Shown here piece after piece: positions 33,700 through 41,747 of a DNA stretch of 60,733 nucleotides. The position numbers and the translations under genes are program-made. Position 1 is the stretch's first letter. Each line of letters starts with the position of its first letter. A model generated the notes under the pieces. That model was not told the DNA's origin. It made no database searches and saw only the letters and a list, made by a program, of their open reading frames with translations. This DNA is from JBFHQE01 sp041592335 (lineage in GTDB: Bacteria > Pseudomonadota > Gammaproteobacteria > Thiohalobacterales > Thiohalobacteraceae): contig JBFHQE010000015.1 in the NCBI GenBank assembly GCA_041592335.1, positions 1 through 60,733 on the forward strand, in the 5' to 3' direction.

Positions 33700-34746
33700 T
33701 CACTCTGCCCGCGCCTGCTGCTTCAACCGGATGCCGGCCGCAACCGGATCCAGCGCCACCTGTTCACCGGCACTGAGTCCCGCCAGGACTTCCGTAATAC
33801 CATCCGACATCACCCGGCCCACGCGAATCTGGCGCAACTTTATTTCACCCGTTGCAGAACGCACGTAGGCGGCGGTCACTTCACTGCGTCGCACAATGGC
33901 CACACTGGGAATTGTCAGAACCGAACGCTCACCGAGGGTGAACGCCGTTTTCACCCGCATCCCGGGAAACAGTCCATGTTGACCCTCTGGCAACTCGACC
34001 CGCGTGGTAAAAGTGTGACTGGCGGGATCGGCATAGGGAAACAGGTTAATGGCGCGCGCTTCCAGCCATGCATCCGCGGGCGTAAATACGCGTGCCTGCT
34101 GATTTGTTCTGATGGCTTCGGCATAACGCGCGGGCACGGCAACCCGGACGCGCAGTTTCTCCAGTGACAGGCCTGTCCCCAGCGGCGTGCCGACCGTGGC
34201 GCGTTCGCCCACTTCGACAAAACGCTCCACCAGCACACCGGCATAGGGCGCGCGCACCAGGGTATATTCCCATTGCTCGCGCGCCTCCTTGGCGGCGGCG
34301 CGTGCCGAGTTAAGACGCGCCTGCGCCGACTTGAGATCGGCCGCGGATTGTTCGAGCTGCGCCTGGCTGACCAGTTTGCGTTGAATCAGATCCTGGTTAC
34401 GTTTATGCCGCGCCTGCACTTCCTCCAGTCGCGCCAGCGCTTCGGCTTCCGCCGCAATCGCCTTATCCAGGCTGGCCTTTTGCTGGGTATCGACAAAGCG
34501 CACCACGATGGCATCTTTAGGCACATAGTCATTGACATCGAATGGCAGCTCAACGATCTCGCCCGCGGTCTGCGCTGAAATCGTCGCCCGATGCACTGCC
34601 TCAATGACGCCGTCGAATGTTTGTTCATCCGGCATGCGCTGCACAGTTGCCTCGGCCCATTCAATCTCGGCCGCAATCACGGCGGGACTTCCCAGTGACA
34701 GCATGCCCACGAACATTGTCATAATAAGTCGTGTATAGAACCGCAT
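33700..34746 (-). CDS. RND periplasmic adaptor (membrane fusion protein)
   Basis: The 348-residue adaptor has an N-terminal signal or anchor (about 1-25, ending VIAAE), a lipoyl half (ISAQTAGEIVELPFDVNDYVPK), a coiled-coil hairpin (about 85-155) and the second lipoyl half (LVRAPYAGVLVERFVEVGER). It bridges the RND permease to an outer-membrane channel. It lacks a lipobox Cys, so it is probably anchored by the uncleaved helix or is soluble. Confidence 0.92.
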   Translation of the reverse strand: MRFYTRLIMTMFVGMLSLGSPAVIAAEIEWAEATVQRMPDEQTFDGVIEAVHRATISAQTAGEIVELPFDVNDYVPKDAIVVRFVDTQQKASLDKAIAAEAEALARLEEVQARHKRNQDLIQRKLVSQAQLEQSAADLKSAQARLNSARAAAKEAREQWEYTLVRAPYAGVLVERFVEVGERATVGTPLGTGLSLEKLRVRVAVPARYAEAIRTNQQARVFTPADAWLEARAINLFPYADPASHTFTTRVELPEGQHGLFPGMRVKTAFTLGERSVLTIPSVAIVRRSEVTAAYVRSATGEIKLRQIRVGRVMSDGITEVLAGLSAGEQVALDPVAAGIRLKQQARAE

Positions 34747-34888
34747 GTTATTTTCCCTGGCTAAAGAAACAGCAGAAAGTTATATGGCAACGATAGCAGC
34801 TTTTTTCCAGTGCTGATGAATCCGCATGCGGCACGGCATCACTTCTGGTTTGAAGAAAGGACAGCGGTTTAGAGAAAAAGAAGAGGGA

Positions 34889-35314
34889 TCAGGCGTTGCG
34901 TACGCGAATGATGACATCGACACCGTCGGCCACGGTGCCCTCGGGCAGCGCCGGCATATGCGACAAGGTGAACTCTTCGGCGGCGATGTCTTCCAGCATG
35001 CCGGTATCGACATTGTAGAAATGATGATGAGCACTGGTGTTGGGATCGTAGAACACGCGTGAAGGATCCACGATCACTTCCCGGATAAGGCCCTTGCTGG
35101 CGAACAGGCCAAGCGTGTTGTATACGGTTGCCTTGGAAACACAGGCCTTGTCCACATTAACCTCGGTCAACACCGCGTCAGCGGATAAATGGCGGTCTTT
35201 GGCAAACAGCACCATGCCGATCAGCACGCGCTGCTGAGTCGGCTGAACGCCATGCTGGGCGAGCATTTCGATAACAGCCTGACGGCTGAGTGGCCTGTGA
35301 GCGGGAATAGACAT
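34889..35314 (-). CDS. Irr-like Fur-family regulator
   Basis: The ATG at 35314 gives 141 residues (MSIPAHRPLSR). The winged helix includes QPTQQRVLIGMVLF and VSKATVYNTLGLF. The strongest landmark is DPNTSAHHHFYNVDTG: a His-triplet as in Irr, the haem- and iron-responsive branch of the Fur family, and the VIIRVRNA end also resembles Irr. It lacks the C-terminal Cys pairs of zinc-type Fur proteins. A TATACT box lies 7 bases before the ATG and no ribosome site is seen, so the message may be leaderless. It lies upstream of the RND genes. Confidence 0.8.
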   Translation of the reverse strand: MSIPAHRPLSRQAVIEMLAQHGVQPTQQRVLIGMVLFAKDRHLSADAVLTEVNVDKACVSKATVYNTLGLFASKGLIREVIVDPSRVFYDPNTSAHHHFYNVDTGMLEDIAAEEFTLSHMPALPEGTVADGVDVIIRVRNA

Positions 35315-35360
35315 GCAAAAAAGTATAAACCCAATATTTGGATACAGTCCACAAAATGAT

Positions 35361-36449
35361 CTAAGACACGATTTTTTCTGGGGAATATGGAAAATGATCG
35401 ATTTCGGAGGGGCGAGCGAGAACCTGGTCGGCCAGTAATCTGGCGGATGCCAGGCCCAGCACCACTCCATTTCTGAAATGGCCAGCATTAATAAATAGCC
35501 CTTTAATTTCAGGATGTTGGCCAATTACGGGAATGCCATCCGGGCTGCCGGGCCGTAATCCCGACCAGTGATGCTCGACCGGGAAATTGGCCAACGCCGG
35601 CACCATGCGCAACGCAATCGCCACCAGTTCTTCGCGCGCGTCCTCGGTCGTTGCCTTGACGAAACCGGTCCGCTCCAGGGTACTGCCAATCAGCACCCGT
35701 CCATCCCGGCGCGGAATCAGGTAACGGTCCTGATGCAATACGATATGGCGCACAACCCCCGGCTCGGCCCGGAACAACAGCATCTGCCCGCGCACTGGCT
35801 CGATCGGCAGATGTATCCCCGTCTGTGCCAGCAACTCCCCGGTCCAGGCGCCACCGGCCACTACGACACATTCGGTCGGCACGCTTCCGCCATCCGTTTC
35901 AACTGCCCGCAGCCTGTTGTTCTCGACCTGAAAACCGGTGACCGCGCATTCTTCCTTGATCGCGACTCCCAGATTGAACAAAGCCGCGCGCAGGGATTTC
36001 GCCAGGCGTGGATTGCGCACCTGGCCAATGTCCGGCAGCCATAAAGCACTGGCAGTCGTTTCACCCAGTCCTGGCTCGATATTTCTTTGCCCTTCTGCAT
36101 CCAGCCATTCACTGTGCGTGGCAAAGTCCTTCAACCAGGGATTGACCTGCTCCGGCTCAACGTCCTGAATCAACAGACCGCTTTGCTGATATTCGGGATC
36201 GATACCGCTTTCCTCGGCAATCAGCGCGAGCTCGCTCGGATAATGCTGTTGACTCCAGCGCGCCAGCACATTCACCGGCATCGGATAGCGCCAGGGATAG
36301 AGCGGCGACAGGATGCCACCACCCGCCCAGGTGGATTCCCTGCCCGTCTGACCCCGTTCCAGCAGCGTGACCTTGAGTCCGGCCTTGCGCAAATAGCGCG
36401 CCGTCAGCATACCGATCAAACCACCGCCGACTACCACACAATCGTTCAA
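35361..36449 (-). CDS. thiO: Glycine oxidase ThiO (FAD-dependent)
   Basis: A TTG start with GAGGA 7 bases upstream gives 362 residues beginning LNDCVVVGGGLIGMLTARYL, the FAD dinucleotide fold at the very N-terminus; the longer ATG reading adds a non-homologous leader. The DAO family body has GRESTWAGGGILSPLYPW and the C-terminal FAD-contact GHFRNGVVLGLASARLLA. ThiO converts glycine to iminoglycine for the thiazole ring of thiamine. No thiS or thiG lies nearby. The gene follows pilE on the same strand. Confidence 0.87.
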   Translation of the reverse strand: MNDCVVVGGGLIGMLTARYLRKAGLKVTLLERGQTGRESTWAGGGILSPLYPWRYPMPVNVLARWSQQHYPSELALIAEESGIDPEYQQSGLLIQDVEPEQVNPWLKDFATHSEWLDAEGQRNIEPGLGETTASALWLPDIGQVRNPRLAKSLRAALFNLGVAIKEECAVTGFQVENNRLRAVETDGGSVPTECVVVAGGAWTGELLAQTGIHLPIEPVRGQMLLFRAEPGVVRHIVLHQDRYLIPRRDGRVLIGSTLERTGFVKATTEDAREELVAIALRMVPALANFPVEHHWSGLRPGSPDGIPVIGQHPEIKGLFINAGHFRNGVVLGLASARLLADQVLARPSEIDHFPYSPEKIVS

Positions 36450-36475
36450 ACAATATTCCTCTTGATTCCAGATCC

Positions 36476-36874
36476 TTATCGCCGCCAGCAGGCGGCATCC
36501 GCATACCCAGCCACCAGCAACGGCCCCTCTTGGTCGATCGCAAACACAGCACAATCATCGTCCTGTTGCGGTCCGTCGATCATGGGCGTGGCTGTTGCAA
36601 CAAACTGGCTCGCGGAGCGCTGGCCGATGGCCAGCGAGTAGTAACCGTCCAGCGATTGCGCGGCCCAGCCAAGCTCTTCCAGGGTTGCATAGTCATAATC
36701 GCGGTGCCGCCAGGCGGCCTGGTCCAGCTGCAAGGCCAGCAAACTGTTGATAGCATCGCTGCGCCGTGCTTTTTGCATGAATAACCCGTAGCCGGGAAAG
36801 GCGATCGCGGCAAGTATCGCCACTATCGCCAATACAATGATGATTTCCACCAGGCTGAATCCGCGCTGCCGCAT
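36476..36874 (-). CDS. pilE: Type IV pilin-like protein, PilE family
   Basis: An ATG after GGGAGAGAAGCT gives 132 residues with a prepilin leader MRQRG and the processed start FSLVEIIIVLAIVAILAAIA, including Glu at mature position 5. It should be cut and methylated by PilD and inserted as a pilin. The head has two Cys near the C-terminus (DDDCAVF and DAACW), as expected for a disulfide-bonded minor pilin. It is divergent from four further minor-pilin genes. Confidence 0.87.
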   Translation of the reverse strand: MRQRGFSLVEIIIVLAIVAILAAIAFPGYGLFMQKARRSDAINSLLALQLDQAAWRHRDYDYATLEELGWAAQSLDGYYSLAIGQRSASQFVATATPMIDGPQQDDDCAVFAIDQEGPLLVAGYADAACWRR

Positions 36875-36985
36875 AGCTTCTCTCCCTGTAAGCCATTTCC
36901 TACGCAAATTGTCTTCATATGCCGCTAGTATACGCATCCTGCACGCTTATAATCACCTCCGTCTACCAACGCCCCGGAGCAGATC

Positions 36986-37537
36986 ATGGATGATCTCGAT
37001 TGCCGTGGCTTTACGCTGGTCGAATTGCTGATTGCGCTCGCCATCCTGGTGATACTTATCACGGGCGCGCTGCCGGCCATGAGTGAAGTCATTGAACGCC
37101 AGCGTCTCTACAACGCCGCCGAAACCCTCGCCGCCGATTTACGTCTGATTCGCAACGAAGCACTCGCGCGCGGACAGGACAACCTCAATGTCAGCTTCAC
37201 CCCCGGCCAGGACTGGTGTTATGGCGTGGCGGAATCCGCCTGCGATTGCCATGCACTGATTGACGAACAGGACAGTTGCACCCTGCCGCGCAACGCGACT
37301 CTGCACCGCTTTACCCGGCATGCTTCCGCTTTTTCCCATATCACGTTAACCGAGGCGAGTTTTCTGCACGGCACCCGTGTCGGTTTCGATGGCACCCGCG
37401 GCCTGTCCCAACCCGGCACGGTGACGCTGCAAAACCGCTCCGGTAACCAGCTGGACATCAAGGTCAGCCTGATGGGACGCGTCAGAATCTGCGTACCGGA
37501 ACAGCATCCCGGACTGCGCTATCCCGCATGCCAGTAA
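36986..37537 (+). CDS. fimT: Minor pseudopilin FimT/FimU (GspH type)
   Basis: The 183-residue protein begins MDDLDCRG and is processed before FTLVELLIALAILVILITGA. A GspH/FimT head follows, with LAADLRLIRNEALARGQDNLNVSF and several Cys. It is a tip or priming subunit of type IV pili; FimT homologues can bind DNA during uptake. It opens a minor-pilin operon in which each gene overlaps the next. Confidence 0.85.
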   Translation: MDDLDCRGFTLVELLIALAILVILITGALPAMSEVIERQRLYNAAETLAADLRLIRNEALARGQDNLNVSFTPGQDWCYGVAESACDCHALIDEQDSCTLPRNATLHRFTRHASAFSHITLTEASFLHGTRVGFDGTRGLSQPGTVTLQNRSGNQLDIKVSLMGRVRICVPEQHPGLRYPACQ

Positions 37538-38244
37538 AGTTGCGACAAACAGGATTCAGCCTGACCGAACTGATGGTCGGCAGTACTGTGGCACTTATCG
37601 TATTGAGTGGCGCAATCCAGCTTTACACCATCAACATCCGGGCCAGCAACGACAGCCTGCAACTTTCCCGCCTGTCGCATGACACCCGCTCGATGCTGTC
37701 CATCATGGAACGCGAACTGTTGCGTAGCGGTTACTGGTCTTTTTCACCTGAACACACCCTTATCCAGGGCAACCCTTTCACGCAACAAAAAGCATATCTG
37801 ACAATCGACGCAAAAGCGGAGGAAGCGGATAACAGCTGCATTCTCTACAGCTACGACCGTTACCAGGATGGATTGATCGGTGTCGGCGGCAGCGGCCACC
37901 TGACCGCCTCGACCACGCGCGACAACGTGGAGCAGTTCGGGTTTCGTCTCAATGACGGTCGATTGCAGATGCGTCAAAGCGGCGCGAACTTTTCCTGTAA
38001 CAGTGGCCGCTGGCAAACCATGAACGAAGAAAGCATTCTTATCGATACTCTGCACTTCGAACGCCACACGCATTGCACCCACGCGCAAAAACCGGCATCC
38101 GACTGCAGCGACGATGAACCTGGCTGGTTACACACCCGTATCGATATCCGCCTGAGCGCCAGCCTGGCGAGCACGCCAAATATTCAACAGACCCAATCCA
38201 CCTCTGTCGACATCAGGAACGATCAATGGCTGGCAAACCGATAA
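37528..38244 (+). CDS. pilW: Minor pilin PilW
   Basis: A protein of 238 residues with prepilin leader MPVKLRQTG and processed helix FSLTELMVGSTVALIVLSGA, then the PilW-type DTRSMLSIMERELLRSGYW segment. It overlaps fimT by 10 bases and pilX by 19. With PilV and PilX it forms the pilus-tip priming complex. Confidence 0.87.
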   Translation: MPVKLRQTGFSLTELMVGSTVALIVLSGAIQLYTINIRASNDSLQLSRLSHDTRSMLSIMERELLRSGYWSFSPEHTLIQGNPFTQQKAYLTIDAKAEEADNSCILYSYDRYQDGLIGVGGSGHLTASTTRDNVEQFGFRLNDGRLQMRQSGANFSCNSGRWQTMNEESILIDTLHFERHTHCTHAQKPASDCSDDEPGWLHTRIDIRLSASLASTPNIQQTQSTSVDIRNDQWLANR

Positions 38245-39308
38245 AACAGCAGGGCGTGGCATCGCTGACCGTTGCCCTGTCGCTCATCATCGCCATCAGC
38301 TTGCTGAGCTATGCCGTGGCCCATACAGCCAATACCGAGCAACGCATGACCATGAACGAACAGTTGAAGAATGACAGCCTGCAGGCTGCCGAGGCCGGGC
38401 TGCTATTTGGGCTGGACTGGCTGGGCAGTGAACGCGAACTGGAATGGATAGCAGTTGAAGACCAGTTGCTTGCCCACCCCGCCACGGCACCCGCACTCAG
38501 CAGCGCCTCGCAGGACAGTTTTGCCATCAACATCGTCTTCGAGGCGCGGGATGAGAATGACAGCTACATCCAGATCACCAGCGAGGCAAGCGCGGCCCAC
38601 ACGCCGGAGGTCAGCACGCGACTGCGTCTCTATGCCAAGCCCATCAGTATACTGACAGACCATGGCGAACGCGCCCCGCCACTCAGTATTGCAGGCTGTC
38701 TTACCCATACTTCCGGTCAGCCCCGCTTATTACCCGATCCGACAGAGGCGAATCCCGTCAGCCTTGCCATTGCGGAATCGGAGCATTGCCTGAACAAACA
38801 CCTGGTCAACCTGGGAACCGGCGAGGCACGCGCTCACGCGTTCGATGAAGATAAAACCTGGGAAACTTTTTTCGCAATATCGCCCGGGGAGTTCCAACAG
38901 TTCGTCGAAGAGGAACAGACAGCGCGAATACCCGACAGCCAACGTAATTACTGGCTCGCGGACAGTCATGACCTTAGGGCGGGGCGCTGGACCAAAAACC
39001 TTGGCAGCCCGAACCAACCGATCATCCTGGTGATGCCAGCCGCTCTGGGCTGTCCGAAATTCGGTGGCGGAACAACACTGCATGGCCTGGTCTATATCGA
39101 GGGAGACTGCGGCGATAACGACGAACATGGCAGCAACAGCTGGGGCAACGTGGAAATATACGGCGCACTGGTCATTGCCAGCGACAGCACTCAACTATCC
39201 GGCAACGTGCGCATCAATCACATGCGTTATGCCCGAGGAAAACCGTCGCGCATCCTGCCGCCATTACTCGGCGCAATACCGATTCCCGGTACCTGGAGCG
39301 ATCTATGA
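38226..39308 (+). CDS. pilX: Minor pilin PilX-like
   Basis: The 360-residue protein starts MAGKPIKQQG with processed segment VASLTVALSLIIAISLLSYA. Like many PilX/GspK-type subunits it lacks Glu5, and it has the helix TANTEQRMTMNEQLKNDSLQ characteristic of PilX. The C-terminal part is larger than in Pseudomonas PilX (about 195 residues) and unrecognised, with Cys pairs around VYIEGDCGDN. It may carry a tip-exposed domain. Confidence 0.78.
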   Translation: MAGKPIKQQGVASLTVALSLIIAISLLSYAVAHTANTEQRMTMNEQLKNDSLQAAEAGLLFGLDWLGSERELEWIAVEDQLLAHPATAPALSSASQDSFAINIVFEARDENDSYIQITSEASAAHTPEVSTRLRLYAKPISILTDHGERAPPLSIAGCLTHTSGQPRLLPDPTEANPVSLAIAESEHCLNKHLVNLGTGEARAHAFDEDKTWETFFAISPGEFQQFVEEEQTARIPDSQRNYWLADSHDLRAGRWTKNLGSPNQPIILVMPAALGCPKFGGGTTLHGLVYIEGDCGDNDEHGSNSWGNVEIYGALVIASDSTQLSGNVRINHMRYARGKPSRILPPLLGAIPIPGTWSDL

Positions 39309-39727
39309 CGCCAATCCGTCAACGGGGTTTTTCATTAATCGAGTCGTTGATCACGCTCGCCATTCTGGGCATCGGCCTGACCGGAACCGCCAAGCTGCAG
39401 AGCCTGGTGTTGAGCAGGCTACTGGATAACAAGGCCCAGGGCGAAGCCATGCAATTTGCGTTGACGCAACTGGAAACCCTGCATTTCCAGACACGCTATG
39501 CAGCGGAGATTCCCCGTTTACCGCTGCAATTCAGCTACCAGGGCGTTCACAGCGACTATCAACTACGCATGGAAGATACCGACCATGAATCCGGAAAGCA
39601 CCTGCGTCGCATCAGGCTTGTGACTCAGTGGGAAACGCCGGGCAGCGCGGGCAAACTGGTTCTCAACAGTTATTTTACCGAACAACCTTATGCGCAATAC
39701 CTGTACCGCCTGGACAACGCGCCCTGA
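39305..39727 (+). CDS. pilV: Minor pilin PilV
   Basis: The 140-residue protein has leader MTPIRQRG and processed helix FSLIESLITLAILGIGLTGT, including Glu5, typical of PilV. It overlaps pilX by four bases and ends the operon three bases before the convergent ispH stop codon. No pilY1 adhesin gene follows, unlike the usual Pseudomonas order. Confidence 0.87.
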   Translation: MTPIRQRGFSLIESLITLAILGIGLTGTAKLQSLVLSRLLDNKAQGEAMQFALTQLETLHFQTRYAAEIPRLPLQFSYQGVHSDYQLRMEDTDHESGKHLRRIRLVTQWETPGSAGKLVLNSYFTEQPYAQYLYRLDNAP

Positions 39728-39729
39728 AT

Positions 39730-40665
39730 TCAGGCACGCAAAGCCTTGGGCAAAGCGAATGTAATTGTTTCCAGTCGGCCCTGCTGTTGCTCGATGCCTT
39801 GCGCACCCAGCGCCTTGAGTGTATCGATCACTTCCTGCACCAGAACTTCCGGCGCGGAAGCGCCTGCCGTCACACCGATATTGCGTCTGCCATCCAGCCA
39901 GCTCGATTGAATATCGCTGGCATCGTCTATCAGGTAAGCCTCAACACCCTGTTGCTCCGACAATTCCTTGAGACGATTGGAATTGGAACTGTTCTTCGAA
40001 CCCACCACCAGCACCAGGTCGCAATCCGTGGAAAGACCGCGCACCGCATCCTGACGATTCTGGGTCGCGTAACAGATATCATCCTTGCGCGGCCCCTGAA
40101 TACGTGGAAACTTCTCCCGCAGGGCATCGATCACCACCGAGGTATCATCCACCGAGAGGGTTGTCTGACTCACATAATGCATTTGCTCGGGATTGCGTAC
40201 CTTGAGTCGCTCGACATCCGCCACCGATTCGACCAGGTAAATGGAGCCGCCAAACTCGGTCTCGTACTGTCCCATGGTGCCTTCCACTTCAGGGTGGCCC
40301 TCATGACCAATCAGCACGCATTCCTCGCCCGCCTTGCTATAGCGACTGACTTCCATGTGCACCTTGGTAACCAGCGGACAGGTTGCATCGAACACCTTCA
40401 GACCACGTTGCTGCGCCTCGCGCTCGACCGCCTTGGAAACACCGTGCGCACTGAAAATCACCGTCGCATCATCCGGCACTTCACTGAGTTCTTCGACGAA
40501 TACCGCGCCACGATCACGCAGGCCTTCCACCACAAACTTGTTGTGCACTACTTCATGACGAACATATATCGGCGCGCCGAACAGTGTCAGCGCACGCTCG
40601 ACAATCTCGATGGCGCGGTCGACGCCGGCACAGAAACCACGCGGATTGGCCAGGGTAATTTTCAT
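39730..40665 (-). CDS. ispH: 4-hydroxy-3-methylbut-2-enyl diphosphate reductase
   Basis: The 311-residue iron-sulfur enzyme makes IPP and DMAPP in the last step of the MEP pathway. The three cluster cysteines are seen in NPRGFCAGVDRAI (Cys12), DATCPLVTKVHMEV (Cys96) and DDICYATQNRQDAV. SNSNRLKELS near residue 225 binds the substrate phosphate. It is the last gene of the ribF-ileS-lspA-fkpB-ispH cluster. Confidence 0.97.
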   Translation of the reverse strand: MKITLANPRGFCAGVDRAIEIVERALTLFGAPIYVRHEVVHNKFVVEGLRDRGAVFVEELSEVPDDATVIFSAHGVSKAVEREAQQRGLKVFDATCPLVTKVHMEVSRYSKAGEECVLIGHEGHPEVEGTMGQYETEFGGSIYLVESVADVERLKVRNPEQMHYVSQTTLSVDDTSVVIDALREKFPRIQGPRKDDICYATQNRQDAVRGLSTDCDLVLVVGSKNSSNSNRLKELSEQQGVEAYLIDDASDIQSSWLDGRRNIGVTAGASAPEVLVQEVIDTLKALGAQGIEQQQGRLETITFALPKALRA

Positions 40666-40674
40666 AGGATTCGC

Positions 40675-41130
40675 TTAACTCTCATCGTCTTGAGGCAAGG
40701 GCGGCTCGATACTCAACACTTCCGTCTGAAGGATTATAGTCTTGCCCGCCAGCGGATGATTGAAATCCACAGTCACCGTATCGTTATCAATGGCCATGAT
40801 GACGCCCGGCAATTCCTCGCCCTGCCCGGCATCGAAACCAATAAGCTGACCGACTGCCAACTGCATGTCCACGGGAAACCGGTGGCGCGGCAACGGGTGA
40901 ACATTCTGCGGATCGTGCAGGCCGAATGCCTGTTCCGGCTGCAGCTCGATGGTTTGCGCCTGGCCCTCGCGTAACCCATAGAGCGCCAGTTCCAGCGCCG
41001 GGTTCAAGGAGCCATCATTCATCGTGAACTCGAATGGCTCATCGCCAAAGGTATCTTCCGCCACCGTGCCATTGGGCAGCGTAATCTTCAGGTGCATGCG
41101 CACCCGGCAACCGGGCTGTATCTCATACAT
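40675..41130 (-). CDS. fkpB: FKBP-type peptidyl-prolyl isomerase FkpB (SlpA)
   Basis: The 151-residue SlpA-type isomerase has an FKBP domain with an inserted flap: RVRMHLKITLPNGTVAEDTF, the flap with PEQAFGLHDPQNVHPLPRH, and VDFNHPLAGKTI. The gene sits between lspA and ispH as in many gammaproteobacteria. Its ATG overlaps the lspA stop codon. Confidence 0.93.
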   Translation of the reverse strand: MYEIQPGCRVRMHLKITLPNGTVAEDTFGDEPFEFTMNDGSLNPALELALYGLREGQAQTIELQPEQAFGLHDPQNVHPLPRHRFPVDMQLAVGQLIGFDAGQGEELPGVIMAIDNDTVTVDFNHPLAGKTIILQTEVLSIEPPLPQDDES

Positions 41131-41609
41131 CAGTCTTTGCCTTCTTCGCCATGCTGCCGGGAAAACAGGCTATGCACCACCAGCAGCACCGCGCCAACGG
41201 AAATCGCCGAATCGGCAATATTGAACGCCGGCCAGTAATAACCTTTGTAGTGCCATTGAATGAAGTCAATTACATGACCGTAGAACACGCGGTCAATCAG
41301 GTTACCCACCGCGCCGGACAGAATCAGCGATAACGACAACGCCACCAGCCATTCATGCGGCTTCAGCTTGCGCAGCCAGAAAGTAATCACCACTACCGCG
41401 ACCAGCGCAATCGCGGTAAAGAACCAGCGCTGCCAGCCGGAGGCGCTCGCCAGAAAACTGAACGCCGCGCCGGTGTTATAGGCCAATGTCAGGTTGAACC
41501 AGGAGAAGATTTCAACCGGCTGACCGTATACCAGTTGAGTATCGGCGAGGTATTTGGTCAGCTGATCCAGTCCGACAAGAGCGATAGCCAGGCCAAGCCA
41601 CTTCAACAT
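41130..41609 (-). CDS. lspA: Prolipoprotein signal peptidase
   Basis: The start MLKWLGLAIALVGLDQLTKY gives 159 residues, the usual LspA size; the longer frame runs into REP sequence. Four membrane helices carry the catalytic aspartates in GAVGNLIDRVFYGHVIDFI and FNIADSAIS. It removes signal peptides from lipoproteins such as the BON protein in this window. A REP cluster separates it from ileS. Confidence 0.95.
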   Translation of the reverse strand: MLKWLGLAIALVGLDQLTKYLADTQLVYGQPVEIFSWFNLTLAYNTGAAFSFLASASGWQRWFFTAIALVAVVVITFWLRKLKPHEWLVALSLSLILSGAVGNLIDRVFYGHVIDFIQWHYKGYYWPAFNIADSAISVGAVLLVVHSLFSRQHGEEGKD

Positions 41610-41642
41610 TTCGTTATCTCTATTATCAATAGCTATGCAGCC

Positions 41643-41732
41643 TGTAGGAGCGAGCTTGCTCGCGAACTGTAGGAGCAATTCATGAATCGCCCCTACCAAG
41701 CCCCTATTCGCGGCCAAGGCCGCTCCTACGGG
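41643..41732. repeat. Nested REP cluster: class B inside a class A doublet
   Basis: A class A arm TGTAGGAGCGAGCTTGCTCG (41643-41662, continuing CGAAC) and an inverted class A arm TTCGCGGCCAAGGCCGCTCC (41707-41726, continuing TAC) enclose a complete class B palindrome (41668-41697) centred on AATTCATGAAT. It lies in the 138 bases between ileS and lspA. Confidence 0.8.
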
Positions 41733-41747
41733 CTGCGCAAATACAGA

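Noticed and set aside
39628..40974. 448-codon plus-strand frame across ispH and fkpB
   Set aside because: Antisense to two conserved genes; begins inside pilV in another frame and shows no known motif.
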